From Deroplatys truncata (Eukaryota; Arthropoda; Insecta; Mantodea; Mantidae), in contig CM060990.1 in NCBI GenBank assembly GCA_030765065.1, positions 217,535,290 to 217,599,289 of the forward strand: DNA of 64,000 nt. Direction: 5' to 3'. Below are positions 33,515-45,667 of this stretch, piece after piece. The position numbers and the translations under genes are program-made. Under the pieces are notes generated by a model. That model saw nothing but the letters and a program-made list of their open reading frames with translations. It did no database searches and had not been told where the DNA came from. The stretch's first letter is position 1, and each line of letters opens with the position of its first letter.

Positions 33515-35548
33515 AGTAGTGCGGGGCAAAAGTACGCGGCGGGTAAGAGTACGCACAAGGGATATTTATATGAAGACGGCCGTGCAATTGGCAGTACTGT
33601 ATGCTGTTGGAAGAATTACATGGCCGATAGCCTCTCTACATAGTTTCGTTGTGCTGGTGTGTTTCGTCTTTAAACTATGAGGTAAGATTGAAAATCATTC
33701 ATCTTGATGTTATTTTTCGTGGTTTTGGAAACGTGATTGAGCTATTAGGAATGTGGGACAGATATTTTAGCATTATGTCATTTCTCAGACAAATTTCTGT
33801 AATAACGTGTGGTGGCTTGGCCATTGTGTGAAACTGGCCACAGATGGCAGTACGGTCTGGGAAATGTTAAAGACGACAACGGGGCAAGAGTACGAACTGT
33901 GGAGTGGGGCAAAAGTACGCACTAAACAGCATGCGAAGGAATTGGCAGAGCTTTGCAGACTCCTTGACTCTCACTTGTATAGTTTTAACATTGAAGGATT
34001 TGCGTAGAACTGGTATTTTAGTTTGCTGACATTAACAAGGTAATCCATCCATTTAACAAGGACAGCAAATTAGCTGGCAGAGACTGGGCACTAAAATTTA
34101 TGAAACTGCACAAACTATCACTCCGTGTTTCCACCAAAACAAGTCTTGCTCGAGTTATGGGCTTTAATAAAGCTCTAGTTTCTTTGTTTTTTGATAATCT
34201 TGAACAAATGATGGATCAATACAAGTTCTGTCTATCAAGAATGTATAATATGGATGAATCAGAATAAGCACTGTCCCTAGTAAGACTCCTAAGGTTGTAT
34301 CACCTACTGGTAAGAAAGCAGTTGGAACAATTGTTTCTACAGAAAGAGGAAATTTAACAACTGTTGTTTGGCAGTCAGCGCAGTGGAAATTATGTTCCCC
34401 CAGCCATAATATTTGCAAGAAAAAGAGCTAAACAAGAACTCATGCACGGAACTCCACCAGGTTCAATCATGATGTGCTCAGACAGTGACTACATCAACAG
34501 TGAGCTATTTTCTGAGTGGCTGAAGCATTTTCAGAAGCATGTAAGAGGAAGCATGGAGAATCCAATACTTCTGGTGCTAGATAACCACATATCCCATATA
34601 AACTTGGAAGCAATTGTCTACTGCAGACACAATGGTATTCATCTATTATCGATTCCTCCCGATACTTCACATAGGTTGCAGCCCCTTGACAGATCATTTT
34701 TCAAGCCGTTAAAAGATCTATATTCTACAATGTGTGACAAACGGTTACTAAATAACCCAGGACGTGTAATAACACAATTTCAATTGCAGAGGAAAGAAGT
34801 AAGAGAAGTAAAAAATTGGAAGTACTGACTAGCTCACCCTTTAAAAGAAGATTGGAAATGAATCAAGCCTTAAATCATCCAGTCAAGCGTGATGTATCAA
34901 AATATGCACAAAACGATATGAGACCCCAAAGGACCAAATACCATTCAGTCCTACCCAAAGCGTCAACTTCAACTTCAAATGAGAAAATCCACTGTCCAGG
35001 ATGCGACGGGGAGTATGTTGAACCACCAGAAGAGGACTGGATTCAGTGCCAAAAGTGTGCAGAATGGTGGCATGTAGCTTGTTCCACCCATGAGGGAGGC
35101 AGCAAATTTATCTGCGACTATTGTTAAAAATGACAGACAATGAGAATATTTCAATCTTTTCTTTATTCAAATATTTTTATATTTAAGTTATCATCTTATT
35201 CTTAGAATGATGTTCAATATTAGTCAGACTAAGGTCCTTGGTGTATTCTTATAATGTAATAAAGGTTACAGCACCAAGCATTAAAATTAAACATTTGTGT
35301 TTTCTGCGTACTTTTACCCCACCTTATGCGTACTCTTACCCCCATCTATGGGGCAAATGTTCGCATGGGTCACATTTTAATTCAACATTTATAAAACTAT
35401 TTTTCGCATGTAAAAATAGGTTTTAACCACTGTTTTTGATGGACAATAGAATAAAGATTGCATAATAAAAATTTCAGATATACTGGTTGAATAGATACCG
35501 TTGCAGAGGTCTTGAAAGTTTAAGTGCGTACACTTGCCCCACGCTACT
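33515..35548 (+). mobile_element. pogo-like DNA transposon with repeated end motif
   Basis: The left end is AGTAGTGCGGGGCAAAAGTA. The reverse complement of the right end is AGTAGCGTGGGGCAAGTGTA. The motif GGGGCAAAAGTACGC or a variant recurs in subterminal positions near 33523, 33541, 33880 and 33905 on the plus strand. Inverted, it recurs near 35308, 35328 and 35526, with a plus-strand variant near 35352. This is an array that probably binds the transposase. Length is about 2.03 kb. The N-terminal DNA-binding part of the gene is not recognisable, so this copy is internally decayed or deleted. Confidence 0.85.
34110..35127 (+). pseudogene. pogo transposase with C-terminal PHD-like finger, broken
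   Basis: LARVMGFNKALVSLFFDNLE is followed by YNMDES (first catalytic Asp) and, after a stop, the frame of SAQWKLC / GNYVPPAIIFARKR. Then come PILLVLDNHISHINLEAIVY (second Asp) and LLSIPPDTSHRLQPLDRSFF (third acidic position), in the usual pogo spacing. After a frame change the C-terminus reads IHCPGCDGEYVEPPEEDW with CQKCAEWWHVACS and FICDYC, a Cys4-His-Cys3 PHD-like finger found in one pogo lineage of insects. A stop near 34265, frame changes near 34340-34365 and one near 34820 inactivate it. Confidence 0.85.
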
Positions 35549-37734
35549 CTATATTTACCTGGGTACCTTCTAAGAACAGTTACTGGTATTGATGTTTACT
35601 CTACAGACGAAATGTCGCTAAATATAACCAGCGAGCACTATAATGCGGTAAATGTGTCACAGTTGGCTTTTGGTGAATTTCAATAACTTGCATTCTCTAT
35701 AAAATCGACTTCCTGACATGACAAGATGAACGGGAAAGGCATGGGGCAGGGGGTGTGGGGGAGAAAAAAACGCTCATTAGAAAAGTTTTTCTCGGTGAGT
35801 CCCGGACGAATGCATCTTAAGGCTGAAAAATGACAGAGGGTAAACACGATAATGTCGGGCGAGAACTCTAGAGTATTAAGTTACAACAGTGAACAAATTT
35901 TGAAAGAAGTTCATTCGTTTACAAGGGTCTGCTTCAAGGCACCATGTTACATGCCATAGATGTGGACATGAAACTAATGCAGAATTGTGTGCAAAAACTA
36001 TTTACAGCCGTGTATCAACTTTATGAAAGGTATTTTGGATAATAGGATGTCATTCCAATTCGAACCGCGAATATTTTAACACGTGTGAACTACCCTAATC
36101 TAGTGAGCAGTAGACGTGAAGATGTGTATTTCATTACAGTTATTTCTATTGTTTGATTCTTCATTTCCAGCTCTAGATGTTCATTTACTTAGTTAAAAGT
36201 GATTATTTTTTTACCTAGAACATGTACAAATATAACGTGAAACTGGGATAATAAATATATAAGGGATACAACTTTCGCGTTTGCCATAGATACCATTTAC
36301 ATGGCACGTAGAGGATTAAAATCTGCACATGAACTGTGATTTATATTTTTATATTACTTTGGAAACGTTCTAATTTTCTTTATGATTATGCTCTCTGAAC
36401 ATATCACGTGACCTGACCTTTCATCCTTACTCTTAAGAGGTCATCAGATATAGAGATGCCCTTCTGTCAGAGTAGGTAAACAAAATTCAAAGTCTATATC
36501 TCATCTCTTTATTTTCTGCTTAGCAACCACACACTGCTCTGATTGCCTTTATATTTTCATGACTGACTTGACAGAGAACACAAGCCGTACACGCATTTGG
36601 TTCAGATAATGCAATCAAAGTCTGTTACTGTGCTACATTTAGGTACCTTAAGTAATAGAAAATAAACGTAATTTTGAAATGGTCTAACACAAAGGAAAAG
36701 CGTTAGTGTAAGCCCTGAAAACGTCCTTAGCGCAAATAAGCATTCAGAAAGAAAAACATCAAATACTTAGACCATTTATGAATCCTCCTATAATATATAT
36801 TCATAAAATTATTTATATATAAGCCGAAAACATCAAAGGTGCTGCTTGGGTTCATGATTAGATTTGGCGGGAAGTATTTGAAATTTTCAAGTATTGACAG
36901 AATTAATAAAATCTGGGGAGCATTATTGCCCTCTCCCAATTTATTTTACTAAAAATGCGCATAATGTGAAATTATGGATGAATTACAAAAGGCATAAATA
37001 TGAGCTAGTATTTACTATATCTTAGCTAAAAAGTGTAGAATATCGTAAAACTGGGATAGCGGAGTTTAAACAAGGCCAGATAGTTAGCTGCGAACAAAGG
37101 GAAATGTGAGTGATTTGCATGGGGTGTCCATTTTAACGGGCTAAAATATTTTAATGGTCAAAAACTGAATATACCTATAGTTCACTGAGTTTGTTTCTGT
37201 TTGTTTAAAAACTTTGTGCGCTTGTCTACTAAAGTCAAACTTGTTCTTTATTTCAAATATATACTGAAGACTTCTACTATTAGTATAATCAGGATAAACA
37301 TTTGTGGATATCCTATATAACTTAATCCTTCTGACATCCTGAGCTGACTGTGTATATTACCGTCACCAGAACAATAACCATAAAATATAATGGCTGATAA
37401 CCTTAAAAGGTCACAATGTATTTGGTCTAAATATGGACTAAACTAATATGCAGGTAGGCAGACAGGTATGTGTGCTCGCGCTCGCGTGTAGCGCTGCACC
37501 GACTTTATGCAAGGCCCTGTGCGTATCAACAACTTTGCACTGCTGCCATTTACTTTAGGTATAAGCCTGATTTCAATTTCAATTAACATTAGTAGCTGTG
37601 TAAGCCTAAAAGATACATGTGAGTAATATTAAGATTATGTTTATTTATATAAGAATAATAACGGAAATAGGAGTATTAACAGTAGGTATAAAATAATGCC
37701 AATTGTCAATAAATACTAGCATTTTATACTTCAT
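35549..37734. other. Gene-free AT-rich stretch
   Basis: No recognisable gene, RNA or repeat. Confidence 0.45.
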
Positions 37735-38157
37735 GGTTATTTTACTCACCCTAAAGTGCCTTTCTCTGCATTTTTTCGAAGTGAACTCTGTTATGTCTTT
37801 CTATGGACAACACTGCGAGTCTCGACAACCGTTTCTGTGACATTTCGGAGGTAGGTCTTTGTTAATTTCAGTCTTGAGAAACCTCTTTCAGCGGACGCAG
37901 TGGTAATAGTAAGAATAATTCTCAGCAGACATCATTGTCTCACATATGTGCTAACAGCTATTGAATACCCCATATGTGTGAAGCGATTACGGTAAGAACC
38001 ATTTGTTATTCCTTAAATATTTCATAACAATCAACACCATAAACTTGACCATCAGATAAAACATTTTTCAGATTCAGAAAGCACCACAGATGTGTCTGTT
38101 TAGGCATAAGTATCAGATTCTATAAGTCATACATAAACCCAAAGGCTTCAGTGCTTG
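37735..38157 (-). pseudogene. hAT transposase relic, C-terminal part (left fragment)
   Basis: The minus strand yields, from high to low coordinates, KPLGFMYDL, NLKNVLSDGQVYGVDCYEIF and the dimerisation block ITTASAERGFSRLKLTKTYL followed by RNVTETVVETRSVVHRKT. These match the C-terminal end of zinc-finger-associated (ZMYM-like) hAT transposases. Stops are present. The frame is cut at 38157 by the giant fold-back element and resumes beyond 60497. Confidence 0.78.
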
Positions 38158-38299
38158 GGTGAATAGTAGGAAAAGGATGGGGAATCCCGCGCACAAAGGA
38201 TTACCACCAACTCCTCCCCCTTTCTTTGTGCGCTGACCCTTAAAAGCCGCCAGCTCCTCCCCCTTGCTTTGTGCGCTGACCGGAGAAGCCGCCGACGAT

Positions 38300-38600
38300 T
38301 ACCCCTCCTTTTGGCCTACTAGCATGTCGCCTGGCTCTGTGCCGGTGGCCACACCCCTTCCTTTTTGTGCTACTAGTATGCTGCCAGGCTCTGTGCCGCT
38401 GGGCACACTCCTCCCCTCCCCTCCCCTTTGTGGTCTAATCCCGTACGCTTTCTACGTCCCCCTCTTTGAGTGTGCTGTTCTGAATGGTTCCCTGTAGAGT
38501 AGTGGAGGTACGCTGTCTACACCCTCCCCTCTTTGAGTGTGCTGGTCTGAATGGCTCCCTGTAGAGTAGTGGAGGAACGCTGGCCACACCCCCTCCTATG
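38300..38600. repeat. Terminal tandem subrepeats, left arm
   Basis: GC-rich units containing GGCTCTGTGCCG, CCACACCCCTTCC and TACTAGTATG (about 50 bp) occur about twice. Two copies of TGAATGG(T/C)TCCCTGTAGAG with AGTAGTGGAGG follow. Confidence 0.7.
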
Positions 38601-38744
38601 TTTGCTGTAGAGGAATGTGGGTAATATGGTATTGTTCCCGCACGCAGACCACTCTCATCCCTCTCTTGCGGCCTGACTTATACTGCTAACGTCATGGCAT
38701 CGCGCCTCTGAAGGCCTGGACGCGAACACTCGATCGAAGTATCC

Positions 38745-39010
38745 CCGCCGAATGTATCTTGATTAATGTAATTAAACGATGCTCCTCGATCGATGAATAC
38801 GATTAAGTATTTTTGATTGATTAATGTAATTAAGTGTATATGAATTGACTCGCGCGCAGCTGGTCGCCATCGTATATGTGTGCGTGGGTGTTAAGGTGAT
38901 TATTACACATGTATAATTATTACGACTAATAACATTTTATTTAATTCTACTTTTGAGGGTAAATATATTTTGGGTTTATAAGAATATTACGGCACTTAGA
39001 TGAATCCATA
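38745..39010. repeat. Arm module (outer copy), left arm
   Basis: Contains ATTGATTAATGTAATTAAGT, CGCGCGCAGCTGGT, ACGACTAATAACATTTTATT and TTTGGGTTTATAAGAATATT. This is the reverse complement of 59575-59835 and a paralogue of the inner copy at 48420-48690. Confidence 0.75.
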
Positions 39011-39393
39011 GCTGAAAGGACAGAGTTGCCGTAGCAGTCGTTAACGCGTGATAATTTCGCAGAAAACCCGCGCTCAACCCTTCCTCTATGCAGCATCTCA
39101 CGCGAGTGACCGGTCTCTCCCTCGTGGTACAGATCTCCTCCTGCAGATCGCGCGCCCTCTAAGCGAGAGAGCGGAAAGGTGGCTCTTCCGCTGAACGACG
39201 AAGATGGCGGAAATAGACATTTTAAAAATTTAACGAATGCACGGCGACGGCCATGTTGACTCCAAGGAAAGCTAGCATAAATCATTTGAAATGTCCGATA
39301 AGGAACTTCACGTTTCAAGATATTTTTCCAAGGTTTGTTTACACATAGGGGCGGCTCTGAAAAATAAATACTGTTAACATTATAGCTGAATAT

Positions 39394-39906
39394 TGTGACG
39401 TATGCAGAGATTATAGCACATACGTCTCTCTGGTCAACGGAATTCGAGATGGCAGTTAGAGTTTGGGTAGGGGGAACTAGGAATCTTAGGAGGGGATGAG
39501 TTGTTTGGCGTCCCTGACGCTTTAGTAGCGTGGCTTGGTACAAGAGAGTCAGTGGGCAACCTTCAAGCAGCAAGGACGTGGAACTGCCATCTCCGTGTGA
39601 GGCAAGCATGGCGACCTCGCCCGGCAGACATGTGGGCTAAGAATGTAAGATATCCATCTTTATTTATTAAATAACCATCCATCCATTCTCTTGCAGTTTT
39701 AATTATGATAGTGTAGAGCTCCTTCCTTCCCTGTGAGCCATGTAGTGCCCCTTTTTGCCAGTGATTGATAACATTTCTATACTTTCTTTAGCTGCGTCCC
39801 TCGTCGTAGCCTCGCCATGTAATAAGTTGGTTAATTTACCGGTACCCCTTTGCAAGCGAGTAGCTCACCATCATTTTGAGTATTATTTAGAAGAGAGGCT
39901 ACGACA
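39394..39906 (+). repeat. 5' LTR of the gypsy element
   Basis: 513 bp, beginning TGTGACGTATG and ending GGCTACGACA. It matches 47794-48298 with about nine substitutions and two indels (1 and about 7 bp). The sequence just downstream (TTGGTGGAGGGCCGGG) is the likely primer-binding site; the tRNA was not identified. Confidence 0.95.
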
Positions 39907-41075
39907 ATTGGTGGAGGGCCGGGCATAATTTAATTTTTTCTGAGGTTTTAAGTGCAAAATTTTTTTTCTCTGTAAAATGTAACGATTTTTGGTCCTCCAC
40001 GTGGTTGCTAAAATGTGAATCTGTTTCTTGGCTTAAGGGTAAGGATTTCAGTGGTATAATTTGTGGTTTCTGTATTCTAAATTCTTGCTACTTTGCTTTC
40101 TGAAAGTCCCGCGTCTAAATTTTAATTTTGAGTTCATTTTTATATTTTTTCCATTGTCTGTCGGCGTGACGCTAAAACTCCTGACTTCATTTTCCCCTTA
40201 TTTTGGCGTCCTTTCTACTAAATTATATTACTGTGCTAAGTTGTTCGTGCTGGTTGTTTTGAATTATATATTTTTGTGAATTGTGAAAAGTGAATTGTGA
40301 AAAGATTGGGAGATATTTGCAACTTTGATAATGTGCTCGTCACGTGTTGGTGATGTGGTTGGAAATGCTGTTTTCTGTGCTTATTAATAGTAGTTCTGCA
40401 AGCTTGTAATTTTAATTTGCATTGATTGTGATTCCCAGCTCTTTACTATACTTTTGTGGTGTATTTTTCGTGTAACTTTTATGTACGCACGTGTGTTATT
40501 CAATTTCTGCGTGGTCATGCAATTCATCACTAATTCTAGCTTGTGAAGCCAATCTTTTCCAGCACGTGTTCTGTGCGTTTATTTGCGTGTGTGCATATTA
40601 GGTCAGATGCATCTGTTTTAAACAAAAACAAAGAAAGAATTCATTTTGTGTATTGTACACTGATACGTATAAATTTCGAGTGTAGTATATTCTGCTCTCT
40701 TTGAAATAATGTCAGCGTTGGTCACAGTAGGTGTGACGTGTTTTTTTTTAACTTCCATTTCGAGTTTTCTCACTGAAGATATCACTTTGTTATTTTTTTC
40801 TTCCATGTGTACATCCTGTTTTAAAATCTTGGTTTTGTGTCCAAGTGGCTTGCGTGTCATGCCTGTGTAAACAATCTGCTGGTATAATTTTCTGATATTT
40901 CGCCGTGGGCGCTTAATTGTATTATTCCTGGTATTGGTTTTTTTTATCTGGCTATGTTCTGATATTGCTACTTACATTCATGCGATGCTATAAGTGCTTA
41001 GTGTGGTGTAATCTGTATTTGTGATCTTCCATATTCTGTTCATTTACTGGTTGTGTTTATCTTTGTGCTGCCACA

Positions 41076-42134
41076 ATGCCTAAGCGACGTACTACGCAGA
41101 AATCTGATGTGGCGATTGCTCCAGTTAGCGAGCATAGTGAAGTAGAATCTATTTCCAGTACTAGTACACCTGTTGTTACTCAGATATTACCAGTTATGCC
41201 TAATCCGCATGTGTCGGCGAGCACAATGCAGTCAGCTGTGTGTCGCCCGGTCATTGAACCCTCTAACTTTGAGAATTCCAGTAACTTGTCGGCATACGAA
41301 TTGATATAGAATTTTGAAATGGTCACTGCTGCTAATGGCTGGTCTGAGGAAATGAAATTGAAATGCTTTCCATGTTATTTACGAGATACTGCTGCATCAT
41401 GTTTTCAAACTTTTCGCCATCGGCATCCTCACCATGATTGGTTTTCCTTATCTACACAGTTTCTCAATGCATTTCAGATGACAAATCAGAGTGATATTTT
41501 GGAAATGAAACTCAGACAACGGGTACAGTTAGATGATGAAGCTGTTATTAATTACATCTATGATGTGCTATCTTTATGTGATCAAGTAAACCCAGCTATG
41601 TTGCAATTAGAACAAATTAAACGCTTGCTTAAAGGTCTTAAACCTCTTTATGTACAATCTTTACTGCCATTAAATCCTCAAACTGTTGATGAGGTAATAC
41701 AAATCATTCGACGAGTGGACAAGGCACAGTTTTATATGCAGAACCGTGAACATCTAGTGTCAGCTCACTCTCAGGCTGCAGTGGTTACACCACCCTCTGT
41801 TGCATTTAATAATTCTGTTCCTGCTGTCACTTTACCAGCTGCTGCTCAGCTAACTAATACTTCTTCTCTTGGGGACGTACCTATCGCTCCTATGAACCAG
41901 CTGATTGATCGTGTAGAACAGTTATGTAACCGAGTTAACCAGTTTCAGTTACCACGTGCTATACCATCTTCGGAGAGAACTTCACAGCTTCCACGGTCAT
42001 CTGACTTCAACCGGCGGGACTCATCCATCACCTGCTATAGATGCAACAGGCAGGGCCACCTGGCTCGCTTTTGCCGTAGCCGCTTTCCTCAGTCAAAAAA
42101 CGACTGGAGCCGAGCCTCATACGACGAGACATAG
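41076..42134 (+). pseudogene. gag region of the gypsy element
   Basis: Begins MPKRRTTQKSD. It carries a capsid-like segment and, near 42033-42074, a CCHC zinc knuckle CYRCNRQGHLARFC, which marks the nucleocapsid end of Gag. A fossil region, broken. Confidence 0.85.
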
Positions 42135-42199
42135 CAGCATCACCACCGCCCACCAGCATAGCTGCACCTCAACGGGATGTAGCTGCATTATCAGGTCAG

Positions 42200-45100
42200 A
42201 TCTTACAAGTTACTGGTCATATTGCCCAGACAGAGCTCTCCATCTTGCTCGATACAGGAAGCGCAGTGAGTATTGTGAATGCTGCACATGTTCTTGATCA
42301 CTCTACATTGAAACCCATAGAGATGATGCTCCGTACTGCAGGAAATAAGTTACTTGATGCGCCTTACCACACTGTGCTAGATTTTTATATTAATGATGTT
42401 CTTTTTCAGGAGGATGTATTAGTTGTGAAAGATTTGTCTCAGGATTTAATTTTAGGCAATGACTTTTTGCATGCCCATGATGTTATAATTGACTATGCAC
42501 ATAACTTGATAACCCTGAACTCTTCTGAGAATGATGCTTTCAGTATACCAATAACCCTAGCACAAGGTCCTTTTGTTGATATGGCAGTAAATCCTTTGCA
42601 AGATAATGAACGTACATATTCTGGTGTTAAAATGGCAGTTATGAATGGTGTAAAAATTCCACCTCTGTCTACATGTTATATATCAGTTAAGCCTTCGTCA
42701 GCTATTAGTAATGAGTTTATGTTTGAACCTGCTCTTAATATAATGCAAAAGAAGAATCTTTCAATTCCACCGTTGTTGTGTCATTCTGCATCTGAACTTA
42801 CCATACCAGTGCACAATAATACTGCAGTTCCACAAACATTGTTTGCAAATACAGTTTTAGCTAAAGCTTATGATGTTGCACTCGTTCAGAGTAATTCTGT
42901 TTTATCGTCAGATGTTACCCCTCTGCCAGCTCCAAATTGTAATTTTAATGTCAATGGTAAACTGCTGGAAACTCAAAAGGCTGAGTTGCATTCTTTATTA
43001 TTGAAATATAGTGATCTTTTTGCCACCACATTACAAGAACTCGGTAATACTGATGTTGCGGAATTTGATATTAAAGTAACTGACCCTAAACCAATTAAAC
43101 AAAGACCATACAGAGTTCCTCATAAACAAAAGGAAATTATTGCTGAGCAGGTTAAAGAAATGCAAGATGCTGGAATTATTAAGGAATCGCAGTCCTCTTG
43201 GGCTTCTCCTGTGGTACTTGTTAAAAAGAAAGATGGTTCCATGAGATTTTGTGTTGATTATAGAAAATTGAATGCTGTTACAGAAACCACCTCTTTCCCA
43301 TTACCATTGATAGACGATTTGTTAAGTTATTTGGGGGAGGCTAAATAGTTTGTCTCATTAGATTTGCTGTCAGCAAACTTTCAAGTACCTATTGCAGAGA
43401 ATAGCCAGAAATATACTTCTTTTGTTACGTTTCAGGGTCAATATCAATTCACACGCTTGAGTTTTGGGTTGGCGAATGCCCCTAGGTTTTTCAGCTACAT
43501 CGCAGACAAGTTGTTAGGTGATTTGAACTTTAAAAAGGCAATTGCATATTTGGATGATATTGTTGTTTTTGCTAAAACCTTTGAGGAGTTGTTACAAAAT
43601 CTTGAGGCTGTTTTTCAACGTCTGGATCACCATAAGTTTAAGCTCAAAACAGAAAAGTGTTTCTTCGCGATGCAAAAGATCAGGCTCTTAGGCTTTGAGG
43701 TTTCTAAAGATGGTATTTTCCCTGATTCTGATAAAGTTGTTTCCATTCAGAATTTGCCTCGTCCTAAAAATGTTCGAGATGTAAGGAAAGTTTTGGGATC
43801 GTTTAATTTTTACAGGAAATTCATCAAGGACTATGCAAATATTGCTCAACCACTAATTCAGTTGACTAGGAAAAATCAAAGTTTTATTTGGGGATATGAT
43901 CAGCAAACTGCATTTCAAAAGTTGAAGGACTTATTAGTTTCTGCCCCTGTCTTAGCTCACTATACTCCTGGTGCTTATACTGAATTACACTCTGATGCCA
44001 GTGGACTAGGGGTTGCTTCAGTGTTGTATCAAAAGATTGATAATGTGTTGAAACCAGTGGGCTATGCTTCGAGGACATTATCTAAATGTGAACGTAATTA
44101 TAGTGTTCCTGAGTTGGAATTGTTGGCCATCCTGTTTGTACTTACCCAATTTCGCAGTTTTGTTTATGGCTATAAGGTTCATATTGTATCTGATCATCAC
44201 TCCCTCTGTTATTTGAATAATTTAAAAGATTTGACTGGGCGTTTGGCACGTTGGAGTTTGAAATTGCAAGAGTTTGATTACACCATTTCCTATAAATCTG
44301 GTAAGAAACATCATGATGCTGATACTTTATCGAGATTTCCTGTGTTGCAACCTACAGAAAGTGATCTTGAACAGCTTGAAGAACTTCCCACATGTTTACT
44401 ATCTTCAGTTGAAGTTGCAGACCACCAGAAGAAAGATACTGTGTTACTTGAGCTTATCAATGCTCTCCATGATCCTCCGTCGGCCCCTGCTAAGCTTCAG
44501 AGACAAATTTCAAACTATACTCTCAAATCAGGAGTTCTTTATCGCAAAAATGCTGGCTCCACTGGCCCTCTCCATCTGCTGGTTATTCCAGAAGCTCTTA
44601 AACATGAAATTCTATCTTCATGTCATGATGATCCTCTTTCAGGTCATTTGGGATTTTCAAAAACATTTGCCAAAATTCACTCCAGATATTATTGGATTGG
44701 AATGAAGAAAGATATTGAACATTTTGTACGAACCTGTCCCAGCTGTCAAACAAGAAAAGGACCTAGGAATCAAAAACCAGCAGGCTTATTACAACCAATT
44801 CCGGTTACTTCTGTAGGCGAGCGGTAGGGTATTGATTTGCTTGGGCCTCTCCCACGCTCAAATTCTGGACACAAGTATGTTGTCGTTGCGACCGAGTATG
44901 CTTCTCGCTGGGTCGAGTCTGCGTCGCTTCCTTCAGCAACAATTCCTCAATTTGCTAAGTTTATTTTACATAACATCATCTGTAGGCATGGAGCCCCTGC
45001 CGCCTTGTTATCTGATCGTGGCTCAGTTTTCTTAAGTGAAGTGACACAAGAATTGTTGAGATCTTTATCAGTGTCTTCCAGTTTCACTAGTGCTTATCAT

Positions 45101-45667
45101 CCAGCTTGTAATGGACTTATTGAAAGATTTATTCAAACCCTCTTAAATATGCTTAGCCATTTTGTGGACACTAATCAAAAGAATTGGGACTCAATTTTGC
45201 CCTATGTAATTTTTTCCTATAACTCAAGTGTTCAAGAGTCTACTAAATTTTCACCCTTTTTCTTGATATATGGTCGAGAGCCTTCTTTACCTAACCAGGT
45301 TCAGCTGCAAGCTACTTCTAATGAATATTTTGTGAAACAGACTTTGCAAGAGATTCAGAAGGCACGTGAGGTTGCTGTTGCTAACATTACAAAGCAACAA
45401 GTGAAGCAAAAAGAAGCATTTGATGCTAAACATAGAGATGTGGTTTACAACGTAGGTCAATTAGTCAAAGTATTTACTCCTATTAGAAAGAAAGGTAAAT
45501 GTACAAAGTTGCTACATAGATATTTTGGTCCTTTTGAAATTATCCGACAGATCACTCCTGTTACCTACCTTGTTGGTCGACCTCATGCTCCTCGTACCAA
45601 ACATCAGAGTGTTCATGTATCACGCCTTCACCCTTACTATGATCCTGTGGGTCCTTATAGACTGTAA
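42200..45667 (+). pseudogene. pol region of the gypsy element
   Basis: Domains in Ty3/gypsy order: aspartic protease with LLDTGSA near 42250; reverse transcriptase with FCVDYRKLNAV near 43250 and the YLDD box near 43550; RNase H with LHSDASG near 43990 and ADTLSRFP; integrase with an HHCC-type zinc finger at about 44625-44755; and a catalytic core including LLSDRGS and NGLIERF near 45000-45130. The C-terminal part ends near 45667. This domain order places it in Ty3/gypsy and not Ty1/copia. It is broken; the finer lineage is not assigned. Confidence 0.92.

Noticed and set aside
31840-35548. The psq-like helix-turn-helix at 31.9 kb as the missing N-terminus of the pogo element at 33.5 kb
   Set aside because: It is on the opposite strand and outside that element's inverted ends.
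38947-39609. 220-codon minus-strand frame, with a 204-codon counterpart in the right arm (59019-59633)
   Set aside because: The translated C-terminal parts differ completely because of an insertion of about 50 bp between arms. The frame is not conserved, and no domain is recognisable, so it was treated as non-coding arm sequence.
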